Assembly: GCA_950022295.1 (NCBI GenBank)
Contig: OX465599.1
Location: forward strand, 286,647,501 to 286,711,500
Source of the DNA: Bromus sterilis
Lineage: Eukaryota > Streptophyta > Magnoliopsida > Poales > Poaceae
DNA: 64,000 bases
Direction: 5' to 3'
Below, piece after piece: positions 47,585 through 58,300 of the stretch. The notes under the pieces were generated by a model. It was not told where the DNA came from and did no database searches. It saw only the letters and a program-made list of their open reading frames with translations. Positions within the stretch are counted from its first letter, which is position 1; each line of letters begins with the position of its first letter. The position numbers and the translations under genes are program-made.

Positions 47585-49214
47585 TGATGTGCGAGGTAAT
47601 GATAGTGATTTCTCGCCCTTCGTTGGTGAGCCCCAAGTGGAAGGCGTGATGTAGCACAGCAGCAAATTTCCCTCAGTAAAGATACCAAGGTTTGTCTCCA
47701 GTAGGACTCCAGAGATGATAAGTAGGTGTCAGCGGCGCAACTGACGCGGACCTACACACAGACACAAATAACTTTCTTCCCAACGAAGTTCAGAGAGGTT
47801 GTCAATCTCTCCGGTCTTGTTGTTCACAAAGGATTAAATGCAAGGGATAATGATAGCAACTGAAAGTAAAAACAGAAAAGTAAATGAGCCTGTAAACAGT
47901 GATGAGGATATGGACCGGGATACGTGATGTTCACTAGTGATGTCTCTCTCCCAAAAGATGATAAAACTGCTATGCGAGGTAAACAAATTACAAAAGGGCA
48001 ATTGACAGGATTATGAACGCACCGCAATGCTAACTATGCTACAAAAGAAAGGAAGAGGCTCAAAAGCAAGGGCAGTACGCCAAAATAAGTAGAACGAAAT
48101 CCAACTGCATCTACTACTAATCATCCACCTTGAGATATATATCCAGAACATCTCGCTGGTATTAAGTTGCGAGCCCCACCCAAAGTGTAAACCCAAAGCA
48201 ACAGACAACTGCATTAAAAAGCACTTTGCGTAAAGTAAACAATCCTTGCAACCGCGGTTACAAGCATCGTTGTTTTCCCCCTTGTGGCAACAGCACATCC
48301 CCTAGACTCATATTTCTGTCACTCAAGCGTGTCATCGGGGGGCATGAACCCACAATCGAGCATAATGTTCCCTCTTGGGGTTACTACCTACTACTTGGCC
48401 AAAGCAATAAACAGCAACGGAGAACATACAAGAATTACTTAGGAACAAAAATATAAGAGATAAGAACCAAATATATTACTCAGTCACAATCTGAACATAA
48501 TCTCATAATCCATCAGATCCCATCAAACTCAGCATAGCAATAGCAAAAAGATTACAAAAGTGCCTCGATCATGTAGGGCAGCTCACGAGGTCTAAACCAT
48601 GAAGAACAAAGAGGGTAGGAGAACAGCACATACCTACTGATCACGGACCCATGGTCCAAGGAAAACTACTCACGAGACATCTGGGAAGCATCCATGGTGG
48701 AGAGGAGACTCCCGGAGGTCAACCCTCCCTCCGGCAGGGTGCCGGGAAGAGGTCTTCTGGTGCTCCCGATCTCGGAAGCGCGGCGGCGGCGGAACAGAGG
48801 AGAGATCGTGAAAAAGGGTTCTGTTCTCGGAAGTTTCCCGTGACGGAGAATATATAGGCGAAGGGGGCAGCCAGGGGGGCCACCAGGGGTCCAGGCGCCC
48901 CCCTGGCGCGGCCAAGCCCTAGGGCGCGCCTGGGCCCCTGGTGGTGGCCCTCTGGCCCCACCCAGGTTCTTCCGGAAGGTTCCTTCACACTGATTTTTTA
49001 TCTGGATTTTCCTGAATTTTTGGAGCACTTTTTATATGGGGGAAAACTCAAATAGAAAAACAGCAGAAAACAGGAACTGGCACTGTGGTGCACTGAGTTA
49101 ATCAGTTAGTCCAAATAAGATCAAAAGTGTATGAAAGTGTATCTAGATCATAGCAATATCACACAAAACATGCATGGAGCAAGCGGAAATTATAGATACG
49201 TTTTGGACGTATCA
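47585..49214 (-). mobile_element. 5' LTR of element D
   Basis: It is 1630 bp, TGATGTGCGAGG to TTTTGGACGTATCA, adjacent to the PBS. A TATATA box lies at 48851-48856 (CGCCTATATA on the minus strand). Confidence 0.9.
48851..48856 (-). promoter_or_regulatory. TATA-like box in the 5' LTR of element D
   Basis: On the minus strand CTTCGCCTATATATTCTCC lies after a GC-rich block. The position matches the TATA-like boxes of LTRs X and Z. As D's 5' LTR, this would drive the genomic transcript. Confidence 0.4.
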
Positions 49215-51420
49215 GTGGGGGTGCATCTAACTTGCTCGCTCATGAAGACCTAGAGCTCATTTGAGGAGGCTCATCCTTGGAATATGCAAGCCAAGTTCTA
49301 TAGTGTGAAGGTCCCCACATAGCTATATGCATGAATGATCATGTCTATGGAGTACAAGGATAAGAGGGAGTACTAGTTTGGATCTTTCAAAAGGATAGTA
49401 GTGTTGCCCCTTTCTCTATTTTTATTTTTCTTTTCTCTTTTTTCACTTTTTTGTATTTTTTGGTGGCCTCAATGGCTCTTTCTATTTAACTCTCATTTGT
49501 CCTCTTTGGGATATTTTATTTTCTCCACTTTGGGATCTTTTCCTCACTTAAGGGCAACATTCTAATTTACAAGAGGGTATAGAAGATCTTTCACACTGTA
49601 CAAGGTACTCAAATCGTAAAGAAGATGTAGCTATCATGATGTATGCAATGTATACTCGGCGAGTGTAGCAGGAACATGTATGACATGAAGATCAAGTCAT
49701 GAAGAGGTGGATGTTGCATGGCAATATATCTCGGAAAGGCTATCGAAATTCCTTGATAGGTAGGTATGGTGGTTGTTTTGAGGAAATATATAGGGAGGTT
49801 TATGATGACAGAGCGTATCATGCCAAGGGTTTGGATGTACCGGCGAAGGTGGACGCCAACTCTCGGAGTGAGAAGAGGGCAATGCACGGCATGGAAGAGG
49901 CTAGACAATATGAGGAGGTGGAAGTGTTAACTTTCAATACTTACATTAGTCCGAAGAACTCATGCACTTATTATCGGTAACTCTCAATCTAATTAGGAGG
50001 TTCACAAAGAGACAAGTACCCCGAGGAGGAGTGTATGGGGATTTGATTATCCTTGCGCATCCTCGACTCATGGTACATGAGTGTACTCTAATATCCGATC
50101 CCTCCAAAGATTAGCGGTCCATCTAGTAGCTAGAGTTCTCAACTAGTTTTGTAGGTTTTGAAAATACACATGGGCTGCCCAAAATACGACACCTATCACT
50201 AATAGGCTAGAGCTCTTGACACCAAAAGTTCAAACATTACTCACATCAATACCTCAAAACTATTGCAATTTACTACTAAATTTAAATAGCAACCTCAATT
50301 ACCTACTTTTAAGACAAGACACAACTCAGTGCAACAACCAACTCTCTTAACAAGATAAACATGAAGACTAAAGAGAGTTCCAGCAACAAACTAAATAAAA
50401 ACCAAGGCTCTTGCTAAAGACAAACTAAGACTAAAACTAAACATGGCAGTAGCTACAAAAAAGAACACACAACAGCAGAAAGATAAGCATGAAAAAAATC
50501 CTATTATGTGTTCTAGATTTTGAAAGTGGAGCGTGTTTCTCTCCCACACAAAGTAAGTTGGGGTTTAACTTGTTATGAACAGAAAGCAAAACTAAAGAAA
50601 ACTAGAAAGTATACCTAAGAGCGGGACGCTCCAAGCATAGCACATAACGCATGAAGTGATAAAAATATAGTGAGACGAAGGACGAACTGATGATTGTTGA
50701 TGGAGAAGGGGATGCACGGGGGCATCCCCAAGCTTAGATGCTTGAGTCTCCTTGAATATTTATTGGGGATACATGGGGGCATCCCCAAGCTTGAGCGCTT
50801 GACACTCCCGGATCTTCTTTCATCATCTTCCACCGCACACTTGAAAACACTCTTCATACATAACTCATCATAAGATGATTAGAGACGTTAGTACCCTTAA
50901 TAAAGTATTTTTCCCCACTGGATATAAAGATATTCTTGAAGTGCTACTGTTTCTCAAGATTGCCAAAAGTTTTTGCAAATAAAAAAGCAAGCTTAAGGTT
51001 TGTAAAAGTAAGGAAAGGCAAAACGTGGCAGAATCTGTGAAAAAACAGAATAGCATGGAGTAAAGAATTATTTCGGGGCACTTCTGCAACTCAAATAAAA
51101 AAACTCAGAACATACTAAAGTTCCGCAATTGTATAGAGCACGCTGTGTAAAAATTTCAGGTCAAAAAGATGAACCGGTGATTTTTTCCGATTTTTTCCGT
51201 CAAGCAGACAGAACCTGTTTTCTGGACAGCATGTCACAACTTTTGCTTCTCTTATCATAAGAGGCTATAACTTGGCACAAAGCTTGAAAATAAAGATACA
51301 ATGATGTTGCTACAGTAGTAACAATCATCAAGACCACTAAAAACAGAAGTAAAAATATCTTAGGTTTCCTCTCAACAAGTGCTTTCTTTTACGCCTTTAA
51401 GCTAGGCAAGAAGCTTTTGA
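49215..51420 (-). other. Element C shared non-coding segment, right of D
   Basis: It resumes at GTGGGGGTGCATCTAACTTG and parallels 28356-30535 of A. It includes the duplicated polypurine-like motif (50723-50735 and 50780-50792) and an 80-codon frame (50615-50857) resembling those in A and B. No known domain is seen. Confidence 0.7.
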
Positions 51421-51429
51421 AAGGTGCTC

Positions 51430-52153
51430 TCATAAGAATAAGTATTTGAAGCAAAAGAGAGCATCAAGAAGAAAATATGAAACAAATTTAAGTCTAACCC
51501 ACTTCCTATGCATAAGGATCTTGTAACCAACTAAATCAATGAAGCACATAGTAAAAGTCATAAGAAGGTAGGAGAAGAACAACTTCAAACATTTCATCAT
51601 GGAGAGACGGAGTTTAATATCATTGAGATATGTGAAGTCATGTATCCCTTTCTCATAGTAATTTTCAGTGGCATCATGAATAAACTCGACAATATAAGTA
51701 TCACGTAATAAAAATCTTATCATGACCCACAAGCATAGAAAATTTATTACTCCCTTCATAAGCAAAATAATCAATAGTAGTGGGAGCAAACTCAACAAAA
51801 TAGCTATCACATGAATCATTCTTACCATGATACACTTGTAAAAATTTATTCTCTATAGCATAAGTGTCATCACAATAATCATCATAGATAGGAGGCAAAG
51901 TACCATCAAAATAAATTTCATCATCAAAACTTGGCGGGCTAAAAAGATCATCTTTGTCAAACGTAGCATCCCCAAGCTTATAACTTTGAATATAATTAGC
52001 ATCAAAATTGTTCAAAGAAGACATACTAATGACATTTCTACTAACATGAGTGTTATGCAAATAATAAAGCTCCATAGGCTTTTCGATTTTCTCTTCAAAC
52101 ACTTCATGTCCTAATTCAAGGTCGATCTCATAAAGCTCTCTCATTTTTTCCAT
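51430..52153 (-). pseudogene. Element C coding segment of unknown function, frameshifted
   Basis: Two overlapping frames cover this segment. The first (52153-51701) starts MEKMRELYEIDLELGHEVFE and continues with an acidic stretch (FSPPSFDDEIYFDG...PPIYDDYCDDTY). The second (51828-51430) contains YIVEFIHDATENYYEKGIHD and ILMHRKWVRLKFVSYFLLDA. The first frame runs into a stop just where the second supplies the continuation, so a frameshift near 51700 is likely. I do not recognise a domain; there is no capsid, protease or RT motif. It occupies the same place as gag in the sister elements. Hydrophobic stretches near its end could be membrane segments or chance. Confidence 0.5.
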
Positions 52154-52253
52154 AAAGAAACATAAGCAAAAGCAAAAACTAAAAAGTAAACTAACAAGAC
52201 TAAAAAGCGAAGGTAAAAGATAGTGTGCAACTCCCCTATCTTAGCACTCGGTG

Positions 52254-52271
52254 TCCCCGGCAACGGCGCCA
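52254..52271 (-). promoter_or_regulatory. Primer binding site (tRNA-Asp) of element C
   Basis: The minus strand reads TGGCGCCGTTGCCGGGGA. The LTR end lies 10 bases away. Confidence 0.85.
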
Positions 52272-52281
52272 GAAATTTGCT

Positions 52282-53959
52282 TGATACGCGAGAGATGATA
52301 ATTTCTTCTCGCCCTTCGTTAGTTACCCCAAGTGGAAGGTGAGATGCAGCGTAGCGGCAAGTTTCCCTTGGCGAAGATACCAAGGTTGAGAGTCTCGACC
52401 AGTAGGACTCCGAAGATGATAAGTAGGTGGCAAGGAAACAATGGCACTGTTTTAGACAAAAGTTGATTCCCTTACCTGGACCTGCACATAGACACAAATA
52501 ACTTTGCTCCCAACGAAGTTCAGAGAGGTTGTCAATCTCTCCTGTTTTGTTGTTTACAAAGGATCAAAACACAAGGGATAACGGTAATGGTAGCAACTGA
52601 AATTAAAAGCAAGAAAGTAAATAAGCTTGTAAACAATGATGAGAATATGGACCAGGGTCCCGTGATGTTCACTAGTGATGTCTCTCTCCCAAAAGACGAT
52701 AAAACTGCTATACGAGGTAAACAAATTACAGATGCGCAATTGACAGGATTATAAACGCACCGCAATGCTAACTATGCTACAAAGAAAGGAAGAGGCTCAT
52801 AAGCATGGGCAGTACGTCAAAATAAGTAGACCGAAATCCAACTGCATCTACTACTAATCATCCACCTTGAGATATCTATCCAGAAAATCTCGCTGGTATT
52901 AAGTTGCGAGTCCCACCCAAAGTGTAAACCCAAAGCAACAGACAACTGCATTAAAAAGCACTTTGTGTAAAGTAAACAATCCTTGCAACCGCGGTTACAA
53001 GCACCGTTGTTTTCCTCCTTGTGGCAACAGCACATCCCCTAGACTCATGTTTCTATCACTCAAGCGTGTCATCAGGGGGCATGAACCGACAATCGAGCAT
53101 AATGTTCCCTCTTGGAGTTACTACCTACTACTTGGCCAAAGCAATAAACAACAATGGAGAACATGCAAGAATTACTTAGGAACAAAAATACAAAAGATAA
53201 GAACCAATTATATTACTCTATCACAATCTGAACATAATCTCATAATCCATCAGATCCCATCAAACTCAACATAGCAACAACAGAAAGATTACATATGTGC
53301 CTCGATCATGTAGGGCAGCTCACGAGGTCTAAACCATGAAGAAGAAAGAGGGGAGGAGAACATCACATAGCTACTGATCACGGACCCATGGTCGAAAGGA
53401 AACTACTCACGGTACATCCGGGAAGCGGCCATGGTGGAGGGGAAGCTCCCGGAGGTCGATCCTCCCTCCGGCAGGGTGCCGGCAAGGGTCCTACTGGCGC
53501 TCCCGATCTTGGAAGTGCGGCGGCGACGGAACAGAGGCGAGATCGCGAAAAAGGGTTCTATCTTCAGTGGTTTCCCGTGACGGAGAATAAATAGGCGAAG
53601 GGGGCAGCCAGGGGGGCCACCAGGGGTCCAGGCGCCCCCCTGGCGTGACCAGACCCTAGGCCGCACCAGGTGGCCGCCTGGGTCCCTGGTGGTGGCCCCC
53701 CGGCCCTCCTTCGGGACTCTGGAAGCTTCTGGTGCGCTGATTTTTTATCTCATTTTCCCGGATTTTTGGAGCACTTTTAATATTGGGGAAAACTGAAATA
53801 GAAAACACCAGAAAACAGAAACTGGCACTGGGGTGCACTGAGTTAATAGGTTAGTCCAAATATGATCAAAAGTGTATGAAAGTGTATCTAGATCATAGCA
53901 ATATCACAAAATACATGCATGGAGCAAGCAGAAATTATAGATATGTTTGGGACGTATCA
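52282..53959 (-). mobile_element. 5' LTR of element C
   Basis: It is 1678 bp, TGATACGCGAGAG to TTTGGGACGTATCA, the longest LTR copy in the window. It is followed by the duplicated CCATG. A TATTTATT-type box lies at about 53585-53593 on the minus strand. Confidence 0.9.
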
Positions 53960-53964
53960 CCATG

Positions 53965-54146
53965 GTCCAAGGTGGACTACTCACGGCTCATCCGGGAAGC
54001 GTCCATGGTGGTGGAGAAGCTCCCGGAGGTCAAGCCTCCCTCCGGCAGGGTGCCGGGAAGAGGTCTTCTGACACTCCCGATCTTGGAAGCGCGACGACGA
54101 TGGAACAGAGGCGAGATCGCGAAAAAGGGTTATGTCTTCGAGGTTT
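53965..54146 (-). mobile_element. 5' LTR of element B, right remnant
   Basis: The sequence resumes the interrupted LTR (GTCCAAGGTGGACTACTCAC) after the second CCATG and stops around the start of a MITE. Roughly the last 380 bp of the LTR are missing. Confidence 0.75.
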
Positions 54147-54222
54147 TACTTGACGTGGTTTTAGTTCAAGTTTAAATTAAATTTGAAATAAAACCACGTC
54201 AAGTAATTCGGAACAGAGGGAG
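54147..54222. mobile_element. Stowaway-type MITE, one end missing
   Basis: A near-perfect palindrome has arms TACTTGACGTGGTTTTA and TAAAACCACGTCAAGTA. Its right end, GGAACAGAGGGAG followed by TA, matches the reverse complement of the Stowaway start CTCCCTCTGTTCC. The left terminal 16 bases or so are absent where LTR B breaks off, so the MITE itself is truncated. Confidence 0.75.
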
Positions 54223-54224
54223 TA

Positions 54225-54660
54225 TATGGCAGCAAAAGGATGGAACAACAACACCAAATTAGTAGAGCAAATTGTAAGAGTGATATTATACCACAATATT
54301 GCCTGGATTTCTGTTTCCCAACTTAAAACTGATGGGCTGATCAAGTCTTTGCTAACTTAAAACTGAATCAAAGTCTGCAAACTTAATTGATCAACATCAT
54401 CTAACAAGAAACAGAGAAGCAAAGCAAAGTTTGCCCCTATCCATCCATTTTGTGCTTCACAGTTGTGCTTTTTTTCTTTCTGAAATACTATAAAAAAGAG
54501 TGTGCCAACTTCAGCACTAATTAGTGGTGCAGCGTACCAAAAAACACACAGTACATGCTTAATCCATTACATTCTGTATCCATGCTTTGTTTGTTTGTTT
54601 GTTTCCCATGGAACCGTACAGAGCCTTAAAAGTCCATTCATCATATTGCATTGCACTGCA
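54225..54660. other. Unassigned sequence before the LINE
   Basis: This is AT-rich, non-coding sequence between the MITE and the first recognisable LINE codons. No element ends are seen. It may include untranslated LINE sequence, but I cannot show this. Confidence 0.3.
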
Positions 54661-54678
54661 AGCATTCTACCCGGGTCT

Positions 54679-55315
54679 TGTAAAAATGAGGTGGTGGCTG
54701 CAGTAATGGAGTTCTTTAGGACGGGAGTTATGCCTGAAGGGGTTAATAATACGTCAATTGTCCTCATACCAAAAATCCCCCATCCTACATCGCTGAAAGA
54801 CTTCCGTCCAATCAGTCTTTGCAATGTGGTCTACAATATTGTGTCTAAGTGTATGGTGAATAGGCTGAGGCCTTTACTTTTGGAGTTGATCACAGAGAAT
54901 CAGAGTGCTTTTATTCCTGGCAGGCTTATATCTGATAATTCGATTATTGATTTTGAATGTGTACACTACATTCAGTCCCTTCGGCGAGGACCCTCGGAAT
55001 TCTGTGCGTACAAGTTAGACCTATCGAAGGCTTATGATCGTGTTGATTGGGTGTTTCTGGAGAAAGCTCTGGTCAAATGGGGCTTCTCAAATCAGTGGGT
55101 TTCAAGAGTGATGGCGTGTGTTTCATCTGTCAGCTATTCTGTAAAGTTTAATGGGAAGTTATTGGACAGCTTCCTACCATCGAGAGGTCTTCGACAAGGT
55201 GATCCACTATCGCCGTTTTTATTCTTATTTGTGGCTGATGCTTTATCTTCTCTAGTGAACAAAGCTATTGCGGCGGATGGGCTGGAGCCGGTACGTATTT
55301 GTCGCAATGCTCCGG
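54679..55315 (+). pseudogene. LINE 1 reverse transcriptase, first part
   Basis: Visible RT motifs are SIVLIPKIPHPTSLKDFRPI (motif 1 region), NQSAFIPGRLISDN, CAYKLDLSKAYDRVDW (motif A with catalytic Asp) and RGLRQGDPLSPFLFLFVADA (motif B). The frame is open to the insertion point, where the terminal codons NAP run into the solo LTR. The usual upstream endonuclease is absent. The enzyme would copy LINE RNA at a nicked target. Confidence 0.85.
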
Positions 55316-58300
55316 TGTGACGCCCCCAACATCAGACCGTGTACAGTAATCATACACACAGGGTACACGGCTGAGATTAGGGTGCCACGGTGATAATATC
55401 ACAGCACAACCCTAAACACAAAAGGATAAACATATATATTACAATAGAGGGGGTCACGCGGACCCGAATATATAAGTCATACAAGCCATAATATCTGAGT
55501 ACAGACATAGTTAGTCAAGTTTTGCCTTAAGAAGGCTAGCATAAATCACATCAGAGATACAGAACGAAAAGGCGAGGCCTCCTGCCTGGGATCCACAGAA
55601 CTACTCCTGGTCAACGGGGAACTCGACGTCGTAGTAGGCGCCTCCGGGGTACTCCTGCTCCTGAGCTCCAACGTCGGTTGCAGCGGCCGATCAGGCAAAA
55701 CAGTAAAGGAAATGAAGCAAGTGAGTATCTAGTATACCCGCAAGTCTTACGTCCGCTACTAAGCATTATGCAATGTATCAACGGAAAGAAGAGGCTGTAT
55801 ATAGTGGGCTGAAAGACAGAAATTCAGAGCAAGGGTAAGAAGCTAGGCCTATCGAAGACTAGCATCTTCCGACGATGTCTTGCAGCATGAGGTAAGAATC
55901 AGCCAACAGTTTATATGAATCATAAAGTAACAATGAAGCAGAAGTTGCTGCAACATTGAATAATAATAAGTTGTAATAATTAACAATGCCTCCGAGTTCA
56001 CCTCCTCGACATCCCCGCGAGGAAGAGATCTCGGAACCATACAGTTTAATAATAGTTTCTAGTGGTAAGATCCAGCTTCAGCATAAAGCGTCCTGTTACC
56101 GTGGACACGGCTATCGATAGATCAATCTTCCCTGCAGGGGTGCACTTGTGTTACGCTACACGCACGGATCTCCAGGGTGGCGGGAACCTTGTTAGGGAAC
56201 GCTCCACCGAGGCTATCCGACACTTCATAGCCCATCTTTCAAACTCAACAGAGAGGTCATCCGCCGGTCTAAATCCTAAGTACGCCGAGCCTTGGACCCC
56301 AACCCGAGCGTACTCCTGCACGGTGCGTGGCTGGCCGGTGAAGTTGAAGCAAATCAAAAAAAGACACACTGCTCGAGCAAACAAGACAACACCACTTCCC
56401 GGCGCAGGCCGCGGTACTGCTGACGTCTGAAGAGTCCTCGGACGACACTAAGAAGCGGAGGAGCCCATAACTCGTAATTCCCACGGGTAGGTAGTGCGTA
56501 CATGGCATATAGCCAACTCAAGACATTCACTGAACCATTTAGCATTTTAGTTAACCTGCGTGACAACCGTTATCGTTGCCTCGACTTAACCGACCCGCGG
56601 ACAACGACAGCAGCCAGGACCACCAGTACATTGGTGCCTGCCCTGTCGTCCCACCAAGTCAACTGTGGTTACCAACAAGGTGAACCGTCTCCTTACCTTG
56701 TCTCGCGTGTGCTCCTGGAGGAGCTCGACTTTCGTGGTTTGGTAACTCTCGCGGCCAACGATCAGGGGACAAGCACACCGGTACACTGGTCGTACCCTCC
56801 CTGTCGTCCCGTCGCAATACCTCTCGCGGGCACCGTTGGGTCACCCGACTTCTTACCTTTAAGGACAATCGTCGTTCAGGACCCTATGGCGGTAAGTCAA
56901 AGTCAACCTCGAGTGGAGTACCAGGATTACTCCTGGATAGCTCACACTTCAGGTGACTAGGCATAACCCAGATAGGGGCCTTTGACGGTGTCTGCTTTGT
57001 ATCGTACCTGTGCAGTTATAATAATTGTATTCGCGTTCACTCCCCTGAGTGATCACGGCCCTCTATCTAATCCTAGCTAACAATGCGCAGGGCTCACTGC
57101 TGAATAATGCATAATAATAATAATAATAGGCAGCATAGGATAAAGGAAGGCACATCAAGGGGCGACAAAAACAGGCTATGCAATTGAATAGGATTTTAAT
57201 CGTAGCAGCAGCAGTAACAATGCCTAGTGCAAGAAATGTACAGAAAGATAGGCGATATCTGGGGAAGAGAATGGCTTTGCTTGCCTGCAAGCTCGACGGT
57301 AGTAGTAGGGTCGTCGACGACGTAGTCGTACTCAGCAGCGGTGTAGTCGACGGCAGCAGCGGGGTCTACCGGAGCTTAAGGGGGGGAAGAAACAGTAAAT
57401 ACACAGAAAGCAAATACAAACAGATGCATGACATGCTAGATGAAATGTTAACTGTATTCTAACGCAGTGCAATGCACGTTGCTCGGAGCGGGAATTCATC
57501 TGGGTATGAACTACCGGCTCCGGGTGATTACCGGACAGGGTGTCCGGAGGGGGAAGGATCAAGCCGGAGGTGTCGTGGTTACCGGACAAACATAAGGGGA
57601 GGTGTATCCGGGTTAGTTGGACCATTCCGGACAACATCCGTGTTCGGAATAAATTCATCCGGGCACTCTATCAGTACCGGACAATTTATCGGACAGGCGG
57701 TCCAGAGGGGGAATGTTCGATGTTCGTTGTGTTAGAGGGGTGTGGTAGTCATACGGATAGCGTATTCGTATTCGTTATATTTTTCTGATCAATTTTCATG
57801 TATAAAGTTTTTGAATCCGAGTTACGGTTTAAAAGTTATTGAATTTCAAAGTTTTAAATCATTTAAATGATTTTCTGAATTTCTTTTATTATTTATTCAA
57901 CATTATCCAAAACATTATCCACAACATTATCCAGAACAGTGCTGACATGTGGGACCCACATGTCAGCCTCTGTTATTTATAAAACATTTAATTAAATCAG
58001 AAAATGCCCCTGGACCCACATGTCAGTGACTCAATTTTAATTATTAGATTAATCTAAATCATTAAGTTTAATTATTTCCAGGGGGACCCACCTGTCAGCG
58101 ACTGGGGTTGCCCAGTCAGCACAGTTGACTGGTCAACCCAGTCAACTGGGACCAGGGGGTCCACTGGCAGCGACCCAGGGGTTGCCCCCAGGGGTGCCAC
58201 GTCAGGGGGGCACCGGCGGCGAGCCGCCGGCGTGCCCAGCACGGTGGAGGCCACTGGAGGGCGACGGAAACGGGCTAGGGGGCACCGTTCGCCATGGAAC

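Larger units (their letters stand above)
42124..49214 (-). mobile_element. Complete Gypsy element D, minus strand, non-autonomous
   Basis: This 7.1 kb element has paired LTRs (42124-43760 and 47585-49214), a polypurine tract, a PBS and perfect GTGGG duplications (42119-42123, 49215-49219). It lies within element C. The internal region is 3.8 kb: about 2.8 kb of the shared non-coding segment plus a gag-like open frame (46593-47471). The LTRs differ at few positions by eye, so it is among the younger insertions here. It lacks protease, RT and integrase. Confidence 0.9.
37375..53959 (-). mobile_element. Gypsy element C, minus strand, with nested hAT and Gypsy insertions
   Basis: The element is flanked by CCATG (37370-37374, 53960-53964) and lies within the 5' LTR of element B. 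It has a 3' LTR (37375-38794), polypurine tract (38795-38812), shared non-coding segment (interrupted by hAT at 39207 and by element D at 42124), a short coding segment (51430-52153), a PBS (52254-52271) and a 5' LTR (52282-53959). Without the two insertions it is about 6.8 kb. There is no RT or integrase. Confidence 0.85.

Noticed and set aside
31533..52271. Possible tRNA-Asp genes at four sites with TCCCCGGCAACGGCGCCA
   Set aside because: Only the last 18 bases of tRNA-Asp match and each site abuts an LTR end, so these are primer binding sites.
54502..54678. N-terminal extension of the LINE 1 frame
   Set aside because: The first 59 codons lie in AT-rich sequence without LINE similarity; the RT homology begins near 54680.
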